The notes under the pieces were generated by a model. It had not been told where the DNA came from, ran no database searches, and saw nothing but the letters and a program-made list of their open reading frames with translations. A stretch of 64,000 bases of DNA from Rhodocyclaceae bacterium (GTDB lineage Bacteria; Pseudomonadota; Gammaproteobacteria; Burkholderiales; Rhodocyclaceae), in contig JAKLLG010000002.1 in NCBI GenBank assembly GCA_023150275.1, positions 138,511 through 202,510 on the forward strand. The letters run 5' to 3'. The position numbers were made by a program, and so were the translations under genes. Each line of letters opens with the position of its first letter. Within the stretch, counting starts at the first letter, position 1. Positions 7,990 through 16,850 of the stretch are shown piece by piece.

Positions 7990-8136
7990 TTACTTGGCGA
8001 GCGGGGTATTCATGATGTCCACGATGCCCCACAGCGTGTAGAGAATCGTTGGGGACAGGACACCGATCACCGTCAGCACGTAATAGCTGTCGAGCAGCTT
8101 CTGCATGAACGGGACGTCGTCGTCGTTTTCGGCCAT
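7990..8136 (-). CDS. Single-helix small subunit of the heme-copper enzyme
   Basis: A 48-residue protein beginning MAENDDDVPF with one membrane helix (SYYVLTVIGVLSPTILYTLW). Its size and topology resemble the extra small subunit IIa of ba3-type oxidases. The ATG at 8136 is preferred over a start 14 codons upstream because GGAGG stands eight bases before it. First gene of the operon small subunit–II–I–ctaB–SCO, 25 bases before subunit II, with the FNR-like promoter about 90 bases upstream. Confidence 0.75.
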   Translation of the reverse strand: MAENDDDVPFMQKLLDSYYVLTVIGVLSPTILYTLWGIVDIMNTPLAK

Positions 8137-8225
8137 TTTGGTACCCTCCATCGTTATTGGCGTTGTATGCCACGTCAAATTGCAAAAAAAGACAAACCTT
8201 TACGGCACTTCGGCACAGTGGCGGA

Positions 8226-8268
8226 AGGATACCTTTATCCCCCCGCAAGATGAATTGACACACATCAA
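8226..8268 (-). promoter_or_regulatory. FNR/Dnr-like class II promoter for the heme-copper operon
   Basis: Positions 8255-8268 read TTGACACACATCAA, one base off TTGAT-N4-ATCAA. On the minus strand a TATCCT hexamer lies at 8231-8226, placing the box about 42 bases upstream of the expected start, the same geometry as at 3617-3658. On the plus side, a TATAAT at 8335-8340 could serve the divergent heme A synthase genes, but it lacks a good -35 and the box would be about 85 bases upstream. Confidence 0.7.
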
Positions 8269-8370
8269 AAGTCTGCGGCGGATTGTCGCAGCGGCGGCGG
8301 ATTGTCGCATGGAACGACGGCCCCTCAAATACCCTATAATCTCGGCTCTCCCGTTTTTCCGGAAGCACGC

Positions 8371-9423
8371 ATGGATCTGTCCGCCCGTCGTCAGGTGGCT
8401 ACCTGGTTGTTCGTCTGTAGCGCCATCGTTTTTTGCATTCTCGTCGTCGGCGGTGTTACGCGGCTGACGCATTCAGGGCTGTCGATTGTCGAATGGCAGC
8501 CTATCGTTGGTGCCATTCCGCCGCTCAATGAGCAGGAATGGGCGGAAACCTTCGAAAAATACAAGAAAACCCCGGAATTCCAGCTCGTCAACCACCAGAT
8601 GACGATTTCCGAGTTCAAGTACATCTTTTTCTGGGAGTACTTCCACCGCGTGCTCGGTCGTCTGGTCGGCATTGCCTTCTTCGTGCCATTCGTCTATTTC
8701 TGGATCCGCCGCAAGCTGTCGCCGCGGCTGGTGCCCAAGCTGATCGGCATCTTCATCCTTGGCGGCATGCAGGGTGCCATGGGCTGGTACATGGTGAAGA
8801 GTGGTCTGGTCGATGATCCGCGCGTCAGCCAGTACCGCCTGACGGCACATCTATCGCTCGCCTTCCTCATCTTCATCTCGATGATGTGGGTCGGTCTGGG
8901 ATTGGTCGCCGATCGCGTGCGCGAAACGGCGGATGCTGCACTGCGACGAATGCAGCGCATCGGCTTCTGGCTGTGTGTCCTGGTCGGCTACATGGTCGTC
9001 ACCGGTGGATTCGTTGCCGGTATCCGCGCCGGCAAGGCCTACAACACCTTTCCGCTGATGAACGGCCATTTCGTGCCGCCCGAGATCTTCGTGATCGATC
9101 CGTGGTACCTCAATTTCTTCAACAACATGGCGACAACGCAATTCAACCATCGCCTCGGTGCCTGGCTGCTCGCCTTCATCGTGCCGTGGTTCTGGTGGAA
9201 GCTGCGTTCGATACCGGTTTCCGGCCGGGCGCGGGGCGTTGCCACGCTGCTGCTCATTGCCATCGCAATCCAGATTTCGCTCGGCATCACCACGCTGCTG
9301 CTGCAGGTGCCGGTGGCCTGGGGGGCCGCGCATCAGGGCGGGGCAATGGTCGTCTTCGGCATCCTGCTCTGGCTCAATCACGAACTACGGGTCGCGCGCA
9401 CCGGCAACGCCACGGCGAAATGA
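8371..9423 (+). CDS. ctaA: Heme A synthase, COX15/mitochondrial-like type
   Basis: A 350-residue polytopic protein that oxidises the C8 methyl of heme O to the formyl group of heme A. It shows the family's paired four-helix bundle and heme-ligand histidines (GGVTRLTHSGLSIVEW, YFHRVLGR, FNHRLGAW, AAHQGGAM). It lacks the extracytoplasmic cysteine pair of the Bacillus type, so it belongs with the alphaproteobacterial and mitochondrial COX15 group. ATG at 8371 has GGAAG upstream; an earlier in-frame GTG is rejected because it adds a polar stretch over the TATAAT at 8335. It overlaps the next gene by ATGA. It is divergent from the heme-copper operon and shares its regulatory region. Confidence 0.9.
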   Translation: MDLSARRQVATWLFVCSAIVFCILVVGGVTRLTHSGLSIVEWQPIVGAIPPLNEQEWAETFEKYKKTPEFQLVNHQMTISEFKYIFFWEYFHRVLGRLVGIAFFVPFVYFWIRRKLSPRLVPKLIGIFILGGMQGAMGWYMVKSGLVDDPRVSQYRLTAHLSLAFLIFISMMWVGLGLVADRVRETADAALRRMQRIGFWLCVLVGYMVVTGGFVAGIRAGKAYNTFPLMNGHFVPPEIFVIDPWYLNFFNNMATTQFNHRLGAWLLAFIVPWFWWKLRSIPVSGRARGVATLLLIAIAIQISLGITTLLLQVPVAWGAAHQGGAMVVFGILLWLNHELRVARTGNATAK

Positions 9424-10367
9424 GCGGCGACGCAGGTTTCGCGAGCGCGGAGCGCGATCTGGTGGCGCGCATGCGGCAGATCCGCTGGTTGGCGTGCGTC
9501 CTCTTGGTGCTCTCGCTGCTGATCGTTGCCGTCAGCGCCTACCTACGGCTCGACGCTGCCGGCCTCGGCTGCGCCGACTGGCCGGCCTGCTATGCGCGGG
9601 TGCTTGCCGGCGAGCCGCAGCCTTTGCACTACGGTTTTGCGCGCCTGCTGCATCGTGTGGCGGCCTCGTCGGCGCTGTTGCTTGCACTGCTGCTGCTCTG
9701 GCGTTGCTGGCGGCCCTATCCCGTACAGCCGGCAGCGCGCCATGCGCTCCTTCTCGTCTTGCTGATGCTCGTGCTGTCCGTCCTCGGTTTTTTCAGTGCC
9801 GACCCGCGGCGTGCCCTGATCGGCTTTCTCAACCTGATCGGTGGCCTCGGTCTCGTCAGTTTTTCATGGCGGGTGGCAATGGCGGCGACAAGCCGTCCGG
9901 ACAGCGGTGCCTTGCCGCCCTTCGCGCGCCTCGCCGCACTGCTGTTGACGCTGACGGTAGTGGCCGGCGCCTGGATCGGTGCGAGCTACGCGGCGGCGGC
10001 GTGCTCGACCTTGCCTTTCTGTGCGCTCGGCGATGGCGACGCAGGGATGATGCGTGCCTTCAACCCCTTGCTGCAGCCGCAGGCGCCGCCGCCGCTCGGT
10101 GATGCGGGTGCCGCCCTGTTGCACAACGTGCATCGCGGTTTGGCGCTGGGCGCGCTGGCGTTCTTCATCGTTTGCGCGTGGCGCAGCCGGCGGTGTAGTG
10201 CCTGGATCGTCTGCGCGTTGCTGCTGCTGACGCTGGTGACCGGCGCCGCGACGATCGGCAGCGGCATGCGCCTGTGGCTGGTGGTCGGGCATGGCGTGGC
10301 CGCGGCACTGTTGCTCGCTGCCGTTGCGACGTTGCTGAAGGGTCAGTGGGGGAAGAAAGAAGGGTGA
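9420..10367 (+). CDS. Second heme A synthase-like protein, cysteine-pair type
   Basis: A 315-residue polytopic CtaA-family protein, overlapping the preceding ctaA by ATGA. Unlike its neighbour it has the loop cysteine pairs of Bacillus CtaA: GCADWPAC near residue 50 and CSTLPFC near residue 200. Family histidines are seen in LLHRVAAS, NVHRGLAL and VVGHGVAA. The two are not recent duplicates; they belong to different branches of the family. It may make heme A under another redox state, may partner the first protein, or may have changed function. Which of these holds cannot be read from the sequence. Confidence 0.8.
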   Translation: MSGDAGFASAERDLVARMRQIRWLACVLLVLSLLIVAVSAYLRLDAAGLGCADWPACYARVLAGEPQPLHYGFARLLHRVAASSALLLALLLLWRCWRPYPVQPAARHALLLVLLMLVLSVLGFFSADPRRALIGFLNLIGGLGLVSFSWRVAMAATSRPDSGALPPFARLAALLLTLTVVAGAWIGASYAAAACSTLPFCALGDGDAGMMRAFNPLLQPQAPPPLGDAGAALLHNVHRGLALGALAFFIVCAWRSRRCSAWIVCALLLLTLVTGAATIGSGMRLWLVVGHGVAAALLLAAVATLLKGQWGKKEG

Positions 10368-10373
10368 AGAGAT

Positions 10374-10416
10374 AAGGGAGAAGGGGGCGCGGTTTTACCC
10401 TTCCCCCTTCTCCCTT
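10374..10416. terminator. Bidirectional hairpin between convergent genes
   Basis: AAGGGAGAAGGGGG at 10374-10387 pairs with CCCCCTTCTCCCTT at 10403-10416, a 14-base-pair stem with a 15-base loop. It stands between the end of the second heme A synthase-like gene and the end of the PCu(A)C gene. Confidence 0.65.
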
Positions 10417-10450
10417 TCCTGAAGTCCAGCCGGGCAGCGCGGTTAACTGA

Positions 10451-10939
10451 TCAGTGCTTCATGTGCCCGTGCTGATTGCCTGCGGCGGGAGTGGCCGGAG
10501 TGGCGGTGAGTTCACGCACTTCGGCCTTGATCTCGACGCTTTCGACCTTCTTGTCCTTGCTTTCGACCTGCAGCGTGATCGGCACGATATCGCCCTTTTT
10601 CAGGGGCTGCTTGAGATCCATCAGCATCACGTGGTAGCCGCCGGGGACGAGGCTGACCGGCTTGCCGGCCGGCACGTCGAGGCGCGGAATGGCGCGCATC
10701 TTCATGACGCCATCGTCCATCTTCATTTCATGGATCTCGGTAACGCCGGCCGCCGGGCTGGCAGCCCCGACGATGACCGTGCCCGCCGGGCTGGCCAGTT
10801 CCATGAAGGCGCCGGTGGCTTTCTGCCCGGCGACCGTGCCGCGTACCCACGGCGTCTTGACCTCCAGGTCGGCGGCGTTTGCAGCGCTGGCGGAAAGGGC
10901 GAGGACAGCGATTGCCAGGCAGGTCTTGATCTGCTTCAT
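10451..10939 (-). CDS. Periplasmic copper chaperone PCu(A)C
   Basis: 162 residues: an N-terminal signal peptide cleaved near ASAANAAD and a single PCu(A)C (DUF461) domain. The copper motif H(M)x10Mx21HxM is visible as HEMKMDDGVMKM followed by GGYHVMLM, and the C-terminus adds more histidines and methionines (NQHGHMKH). PCu(A)C binds Cu(I) in the periplasm and, with SCO, loads the CuA site of subunit II. ATG at 10939 has GGAGG upstream. A TATAAT at 11041-11036 on the minus strand could be its own promoter. With two SCO proteins nearby it completes a copper-delivery set for the heme-copper enzyme. Confidence 0.92.
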   Translation of the reverse strand: MKQIKTCLAIAVLALSASAANAADLEVKTPWVRGTVAGQKATGAFMELASPAGTVIVGAASPAAGVTEIHEMKMDDGVMKMRAIPRLDVPAGKPVSLVPGGYHVMLMDLKQPLKKGDIVPITLQVESKDKKVESVEIKAEVRELTATPATPAAGNQHGHMKH

Positions 10940-11062
10940 GGGAGGCTCCTGTGAGTGGTAAGTGATGACTACGCGCGGAAAAATCCGTGGGAAGAAAAGT
11001 AGGGTCGAGTCGTTCGGGCGTGCGGGTCGGGAAGAATTATAGGGACGCTATCGTGAGACGCA

Positions 11063-11083
11063 GCTGCGGCAAAATGCCGCAGC
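11063..11083. repeat. Perfect nine-base hairpin downstream of the SCO operon
   Basis: GCTGCGGCA, AAA, TGCCGCAGC. It lies just past the DUF1318 gene and just upstream of the PCu(A)C promoter candidate. It matches the hairpin at 3663-3677 over most of its length. No clear T tract, so termination is possible but unproven. Confidence 0.5.
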
Positions 11084-11103
11084 ACCACTGATTCAGCGCC
11101 GGG

Positions 11104-11532
11104 TCAGGGTTTCTGTACCCAGTTTCCATTCTCGTCCTGCAGCCACCAGCCCGATTTCACCTGTTCGCGCCAGCGCTTTACCAGCAATGGGCGGACCACC
11201 GGAATGGCCTCCTTGCCGCCATGTGCCTCGGCAATGGCATAGACGAGCGAGTTGCGGTCGGGGTTTTCCTGATCGACCAGCTTTTCGGCCGTCTGGCGCA
11301 ACGTGAGGTTGTTGAGCTTGCTGTAATCGCGAATCTGCACCATGCCGTTGATGTCGATGCCCATCACGCCGGCATCGTAAAAACGCACCAGTCGCGAGTA
11401 GCGCTGTGCCAGCGCATGCTTGACCACGATGACCGGTGGTGTGCCGATATCGAGGTTGATCTGGTCGGGCATCGGCGGTGCCGCGACAGCCGGAGCGGCG
11501 ATGAATGCAAGAAGAATGAGCAGGCGCTTCAT
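11104..11532 (-). CDS. DUF1318 (YdbL-like) secreted protein
   Basis: 142 residues with a signal peptide ending at AVAAPP. The rest resembles the DUF1318 / YdbL family: a conserved helix (RYSRLVRFYDAGVMGID), a NNLTLRQTAEKL stretch, and the C-terminal motif WWLQDENGNWVQKP, close to the YQGINGKWVRK ending of E. coli YdbL. The function of the family is unknown; it is a small periplasmic protein. It lies 18 bases downstream of the second SCO gene and so shares its promoter. Confidence 0.7.
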   Translation of the reverse strand: MKRLLILLAFIAAPAVAAPPMPDQINLDIGTPPVIVVKHALAQRYSRLVRFYDAGVMGIDINGMVQIRDYSKLNNLTLRQTAEKLVDQENPDRNSLVYAIAEAHGGKEAIPVVRPLLVKRWREQVKSGWWLQDENGNWVQKP

Positions 11533-11550
11533 GAATAGACTCCGTTGAGA

Positions 11551-12132
11551 TTACTTGCCGGCAAGCAGTTGCTTGAGGTCGGCGGCCAGGTTGGCCGGAT
11601 CCTCGCCATGCTTGAGCAGGAGGCGCAGCCGGCCCTGCGGATCGAACGCGTAGCTGCCGGTCGAATGATCGATCGTGTAGCTGGTGGGGGTGGCCCCGGG
11701 AACCTTGGTGTAGAAGGCGCGGAATTCCTTGGCCGTGGCCGCCATGGTGGCGTCGTCGCCGTAAAGGCCGACGAAACTTGGGTTGAACTGCGGTACGTAC
11801 AGCGCGAGCAGCGATTGCGTATCGCGCGCCGGGTCGAGCGTTGCGAAGAGCACCTGCACGCGCGCCGCATCCGCACCAAGCAGCTTCATCGCCTCGTTCA
11901 TCGTCGATAGCGTCAGCGGGCAGACATCCGGGCACTGCGTGTAGCCGAAGAAAAGGACGACCGCCTTGCCCTTGTAATCGGCCAGCGTGCGCGGCTTTCC
12001 GGTATGGTCGGTGAGGGTGAAACCCTTGCCCCAATCGACACCGGAGATGTCGGTGGATTTGAAGGCGGGTTGCTTTTCGCAGCCGGCGAACAGCAGGCTG
12101 AGCGCGATCAGTGAGGCGAGAAGGAGTTTCAT
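11551..12132 (-). CDS. SCO1/SenC-family lipoprotein
   Basis: 193 residues. The lipobox LFAGC near residue 18 predicts a lipid-anchored periplasmic protein. The SCO copper motif is CPDVCP with the distal histidine in TIDHSTGSY, and GYTQCPDVCP is the family core. It loads copper onto subunit II. ATG at 12132 with AAGGAG behind it is clear. Compared with the SCO at 3747-4649 it is shorter, anchored by lipid instead of a C-terminal helix, and differs in the cysteine loop (PDV versus FQV), so the two may serve different oxidases. Its promoter region carries a third FNR-like box. Confidence 0.92.
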   Translation of the reverse strand: MKLLLASLIALSLLFAGCEKQPAFKSTDISGVDWGKGFTLTDHTGKPRTLADYKGKAVVLFFGYTQCPDVCPLTLSTMNEAMKLLGADAARVQVLFATLDPARDTQSLLALYVPQFNPSFVGLYGDDATMAATAKEFRAFYTKVPGATPTSYTIDHSTGSYAFDPQGRLRLLLKHGEDPANLAADLKQLLAGK

Positions 12133-12177
12133 GGCGGGCGGGGTGGCGGACGAGCCGGGGTTCGTTGCAACGGCGGC

Positions 12178-12218
12178 ATTATAGCGGAGCGCCGCGCGCC
12201 CTCCCTGATCGGCGTCAA
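12178..12218 (-). promoter_or_regulatory. Weaker FNR/Dnr-like promoter for the SCO–DUF1318 operon
   Basis: Positions 12205-12218 read CTGATCGGCGTCAA, two bases off TTGAT-N4-ATCAA. A perfect TATAAT lies at 12183-12178 on the minus strand, putting the box about 41 bases upstream of the expected start, as at the two other promoters of this island. The box alone would be weak evidence; the shared spacing makes it credible. Confidence 0.55.
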
Positions 12219-12297
12219 ACTTGACGAAACGGCTATACTCCACGGCACGGCATGCCGCCAGGCACTCAATGCCAGCCTTGAACACTACCGGAATCCC

Positions 12298-13503
12298 ATG
12301 GCCAATCCGTCAGAAACCACCAGCATGGCGCTCTTCTGCGACTTCGAGAACGTCGCCCTCGGCGTCCGCGACGCCAAATATGAAAAATTCGACATCAAGC
12401 CCGTGCTCGAACGGCTGCTCGCCAAGGGCAGCATCGTCGTCAAGAAGGCCTATTGCGACTGGGATCGCTACAAGGGCTTCAAGGCCACCATGCACGAAGC
12501 CAACTTCGAGCTGATCGAAATTCCGCACGTGCGCCAGTCGGGCAAGAACTCGGCCGACATCCGCATGGTCGTCGACGCGCTCGATCTTTGCTACACCAAG
12601 GCGCACGTCGATACCTTCGTCATCATTTCCGGCGACTCCGATTTTTCGCCGCTGGTCTCCAAGCTGCGCGAGAACGCCAAGCAGGTGATCGGCGTCGGCG
12701 TGAAGCAATCGACCTCCGATCTGCTCATTGCCAACTGCGACGAATTCATCTTTTACGACGATCTGGTGCGCGAGCGCGAGGCGCAGCGCAATGCCAGCCG
12801 GCGCGAGCAGCAGCCGAAACGTTCGCCGGAGGAAGAAAAGGCGCGGCGGGAGGAAATCGAGGCGCGGCGCCAGAAGGCTGTCGATTTCGCCATTTCGACC
12901 TTCGAGGATCTGATGGCCGTGCGTGGCGACGCCGAGCGCATCTGGGCCTCGCAGCTCAAGGAGGCAATCAAGCGCCGCAATCCCGGCTTCAACGAAAACT
13001 ATTTTGGTTACAAGACCTTCGGCGCACTGCTCGATGATGCCGCAGCGCGTGGCGGGCTCGGCGTCGGGCGTGACGAAAAATCGGGCACCTTCGTGACGCG
13101 GGCAGGTGGCAGGGCGGCGGCCATCGCTGAAATGCCGCCTGCCGAGGTCGTTTCCGATGCTGCCACCGAGGTGCCGATCGCTGAAGCAAGGGCGGAAACA
13201 CCTTCCGAGGCGAAACCCGAGAGCAAGCGGCGCAGCCGCGGCGGGCGCAATACTGCCGGAAAACCGGCGCGCAGTACTTCCGATTCCGCTGCCGACAGCG
13301 TGTCGGCACCGGCAGTGGCCGCAAGGCAAGAAGCAAGAAGGAGTGGAGTGAAAGTGGTCGCCGCTCCCGCTGCAGTCGCCATCGCCGAGTCGGTCGATGC
13401 GGCTGATGGCGGGGCGACCGCCGAGCCAGCGGCGAAGAAGCCACGTGCCAAGTCGCCGCCGCGCCCGCGCCGCAAAAAGACCGAGGCGGTCGACGCAGGC
13501 TGA
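12298..13503 (+). CDS. NYN-domain RNase-like protein with OST-HTH/LOTUS domain
   Basis: 401 residues. Residues ~8-160 are a NYN (PIN-like) domain with the acidic residues of the family: ALFCDFENVA, SADIRMVVDAL and IISGDSDFSPL. A charged coiled linker follows, then residues ~195-265 form an OST-HTH/LOTUS fold (ESLxxAI-like helices, FGYKTFGALLDDA). The last ~130 residues are low-complexity, Ala/Pro/Lys-rich and end in a basic cluster that could hold RNA. The architecture predicts a metal-dependent ribonuclease bound to RNA through LOTUS. ATG at 12298. A strong terminator follows. It is divergent from the SCO operon. Confidence 0.85.
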   Translation: MANPSETTSMALFCDFENVALGVRDAKYEKFDIKPVLERLLAKGSIVVKKAYCDWDRYKGFKATMHEANFELIEIPHVRQSGKNSADIRMVVDALDLCYTKAHVDTFVIISGDSDFSPLVSKLRENAKQVIGVGVKQSTSDLLIANCDEFIFYDDLVREREAQRNASRREQQPKRSPEEEKARREEIEARRQKAVDFAISTFEDLMAVRGDAERIWASQLKEAIKRRNPGFNENYFGYKTFGALLDDAAARGGLGVGRDEKSGTFVTRAGGRAAAIAEMPPAEVVSDAATEVPIAEARAETPSEAKPESKRRSRGGRNTAGKPARSTSDSAADSVSAPAVAARQEARRSGVKVVAAPAAVAIAESVDAADGGATAEPAAKKPRAKSPPRPRRKKTEAVDAG

Positions 13504-13522
13504 TCGCCGGAAATCAGGCAAT

Positions 13523-13552
13523 AAAAAAGCCGCGACGCATCGCGGCTTTTTT
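13523..13552. terminator. Rho-independent terminator, bidirectional
   Basis: AAAAAAGCCGCGA (13523-13535), loop CGCA, TCGCGGCTTTTTT (13540-13552). T tracts on both strands serve the NYN gene on the plus strand and panD on the minus strand. Confidence 0.93.
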
Positions 13553-13569
13553 CATCGAGGAGGCTTGCC

Positions 13570-13953
13570 TCAGGCGGCAGCCTGCACCGGGATCTTGTGC
13601 CCCTTGCGCACGATGCGGTTCTGCGAATCTACGTAGATCAGCGCCGGTTCGTGCTTGGCAAGCTCGGCTTCGCTGTAGCTTGCGAAGGTGGCGATGATCA
13701 GGATGTCGCCGGGCGCGGCGCGACGGGCGGCCGAGCCATTCACCGAGATGACGCCGCTACCGCGTTCGGCGCGGATCGCGTAGGTGGTGAAACGCTCGCC
13801 GTTGTTCACGTTCCAGATGTCGATCTGCTCGTACTCGCGGATGTTGGCCGCCTCCAGCAGATCGTCGTCGATCGCGCACGAACCTTCGTAATGAAGATCG
13901 GCGTGCGTCGTCGTCACGCGGTGCAGCTTGGACTTGAGCATCGTTCTCTGCAT
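13570..13953 (-). CDS. panD: Aspartate 1-decarboxylase
   Basis: 127 residues. Converts L-aspartate to beta-alanine for pantothenate synthesis. It is made as a proenzyme cut at Gly-Ser to form a pyruvoyl group; the site is visible in HYEGSCAID near residue 24-25. Other family residues include the NxxNGERFxTY stretch ([12 protein letters not shown]). ATG at 13953 ([13 protein letters not shown]) matches the family start. It lies downstream of panC and panB on the same strand, completing the pantothenate set. Confidence 0.96.
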   Translation of the reverse strand: MQRTMLKSKLHRVTTTHADLHYEGSCAIDDDLLEAANIREYEQIDIWNVNNGERFTTYAIRAERGSGVISVNGSAARRAAPGDILIIATFASYSEAELAKHEPALIYVDSQNRIVRKGHKIPVQAAA

Positions 13954-14055
13954 GGATTCACCCGTGCAAGATGAGTTGGGGGAACGGCATTGTATCCACT
14001 GCCGACAGCCTGTCAACGGCCGAAATGTTACAAGTGCCGATCGATGCTGCGCCGC

Positions 14056-15766
<1,711 letters not shown>

Positions 15767-15771
15767 GGGTA

Positions 15772-16425
15772 TCACTCTCCCCGGTTGAAATAGCCGCGGC
15801 TGCCGCGCATTGCCTCAATGCGCTCCAGCAACAGCCGGAAATCATCGTCGCGGTCAACAAAATTGAGATTTTCGGAATTGACGACCATCACGGGCGCCGC
15901 ATCGTAGTTGTAGAAGAATCGGCTGTAGCGCTCGGCAAGCAGCGTCAGGTAACTGTCGCTGATTCGGCGCTCCATGTCGATACCGCGTTTCCTGACGCGT
16001 GCGATCAGCGTCTCCGGCTTCGCCTGCAGGTAGACAACGAGGTCGGGCGTCGGTGCCTGCGGTGCGACGCGCTCGTAGATCTGCCGGTAGAGGCCGTATT
16101 CGTCGTCGGACAAGGTCAGCTGCGCGAAGATCGGGTCCTTGTCGAGCAGATAGTCGCCGACCACGCGGCGGCCAAAAAAGTCTGGCTGAGCGAGTTCGCG
16201 CAGGTGGTCCATGCGCTGAAACAGGAAGAACAGCTGGGTTGGCAGTGCGTAACGCGGCTGATCCTGATAGAAGCGCGCAAGAAACGGGTTCAGCTCAGGT
16301 TGCTCAAGGAAAGCTTGCGCATCGAGATGCGCGGCAAGCCTTCGCGCAAGCGAGGTCTTGCCGACGCCGATGGGGCCTTCGACGACGATGTGGCGGGCCG
16401 TTTCGAGAACATTGCGCGGTGGCAT
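15772..16425 (-). CDS. Deoxynucleoside (dA/dG-type) kinase
   Basis: 217 residues of the dNK family. The P-loop GPIGVGKTS is near residue 16, the DRS-like motif is replaced by [12 protein letters not shown], and the lid arginines are in [12 protein letters not shown]. It phosphorylates deoxynucleosides for salvage. The gene is usual between folK and panB in betaproteobacteria. ATG at 16425. Confidence 0.9.
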   Translation of the reverse strand: MPPRNVLETARHIVVEGPIGVGKTSLARRLAAHLDAQAFLEQPELNPFLARFYQDQPRYALPTQLFFLFQRMDHLRELAQPDFFGRRVVGDYLLDKDPIFAQLTLSDDEYGLYRQIYERVAPQAPTPDLVVYLQAKPETLIARVRKRGIDMERRISDSYLTLLAERYSRFFYNYDAAPVMVVNSENLNFVDRDDDFRLLLERIEAMRGSRGYFNRGE

Positions 16426-16434
16426 CGATACGTT

Positions 16435-16794
16435 TCAGCTGCGGAAGATGAAATAGACGGCGCCTAGGATACACAGCCCGGCCCAAAGATAGTCAAGCTT
16501 CAACGGCTGCTGCATGTAGAAGACCACGAAGGGCACGAAGACGGTCAGCGTGATTGCTTCTTGCAGGATCTTCAGCTGCGCCAGCGAAAGTTCCTGATGG
16601 CCGATGCGATTGGCCGGCACCTGCAGCAGGTATTCGAACAGGGCGATGCCCCATGATGCCAGCGCCGCGATCCACCAGGGGCGGTCGTTGAGGTTCTTGA
16701 GGTGCGCATACCAGGCGAAGGTCATGAAGATGTTGGAAGCGGTGAGCAGCAGCACCGTCTTCCACAGCACCGGAATGTTCTGGATCAGATTCAC
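16435..16794 (-). CDS. DUF486 / DMT-superfamily membrane protein
   Basis: 119 residues with four predicted membrane helices (VLLLTASNIFMTFAWYAHL, WIAALASWGIALFEYLL, ITLTVFVPFVVFYM, YLWAGLCILGAVYFIF). It matches the small DUF486 family of the drug/metabolite transporter superfamily; substrate unknown. GTG at 16794 is supported by GGAGGAGG six bases upstream. Its start codon overlaps the stop of a possible 19-codon reading frame that links it to folK. Confidence 0.8.
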   Translation of the reverse strand: MNLIQNIPVLWKTVLLLTASNIFMTFAWYAHLKNLNDRPWWIAALASWGIALFEYLLQVPANRIGHQELSLAQLKILQEAITLTVFVPFVVFYMQQPLKLDYLWAGLCILGAVYFIFRS

Positions 16795-16850
16795 CGGATG
16801 CCTCCTCCGTGCCCTTGCGATGCAGCCGGCTTGCGCGTGCTTTTCTTCAT
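16791..16850 (-). CDS. Possible 19-residue coupling peptide between folK and the DUF486 gene
   Basis: An ATG overlaps the folK stop as ATGA, and its own TGA overlaps the GTG of the next gene as GTGA. The peptide would be very basic (MKKSTRKPAASQ...). No ribosome site stands before it, so it would depend on re-initiation. It contains the ribosome site of the next gene. The exact double overlap is the only support; it may be chance. Confidence 0.25.
   Translation of the reverse strand: MKKSTRKPAASQGHGGGIR

Noticed and set aside
8335-8340. TATAAT as a strong promoter for ctaA
   Set aside because: No acceptable -35 element lies 16-18 bases upstream, so it is mentioned only as a possible site.
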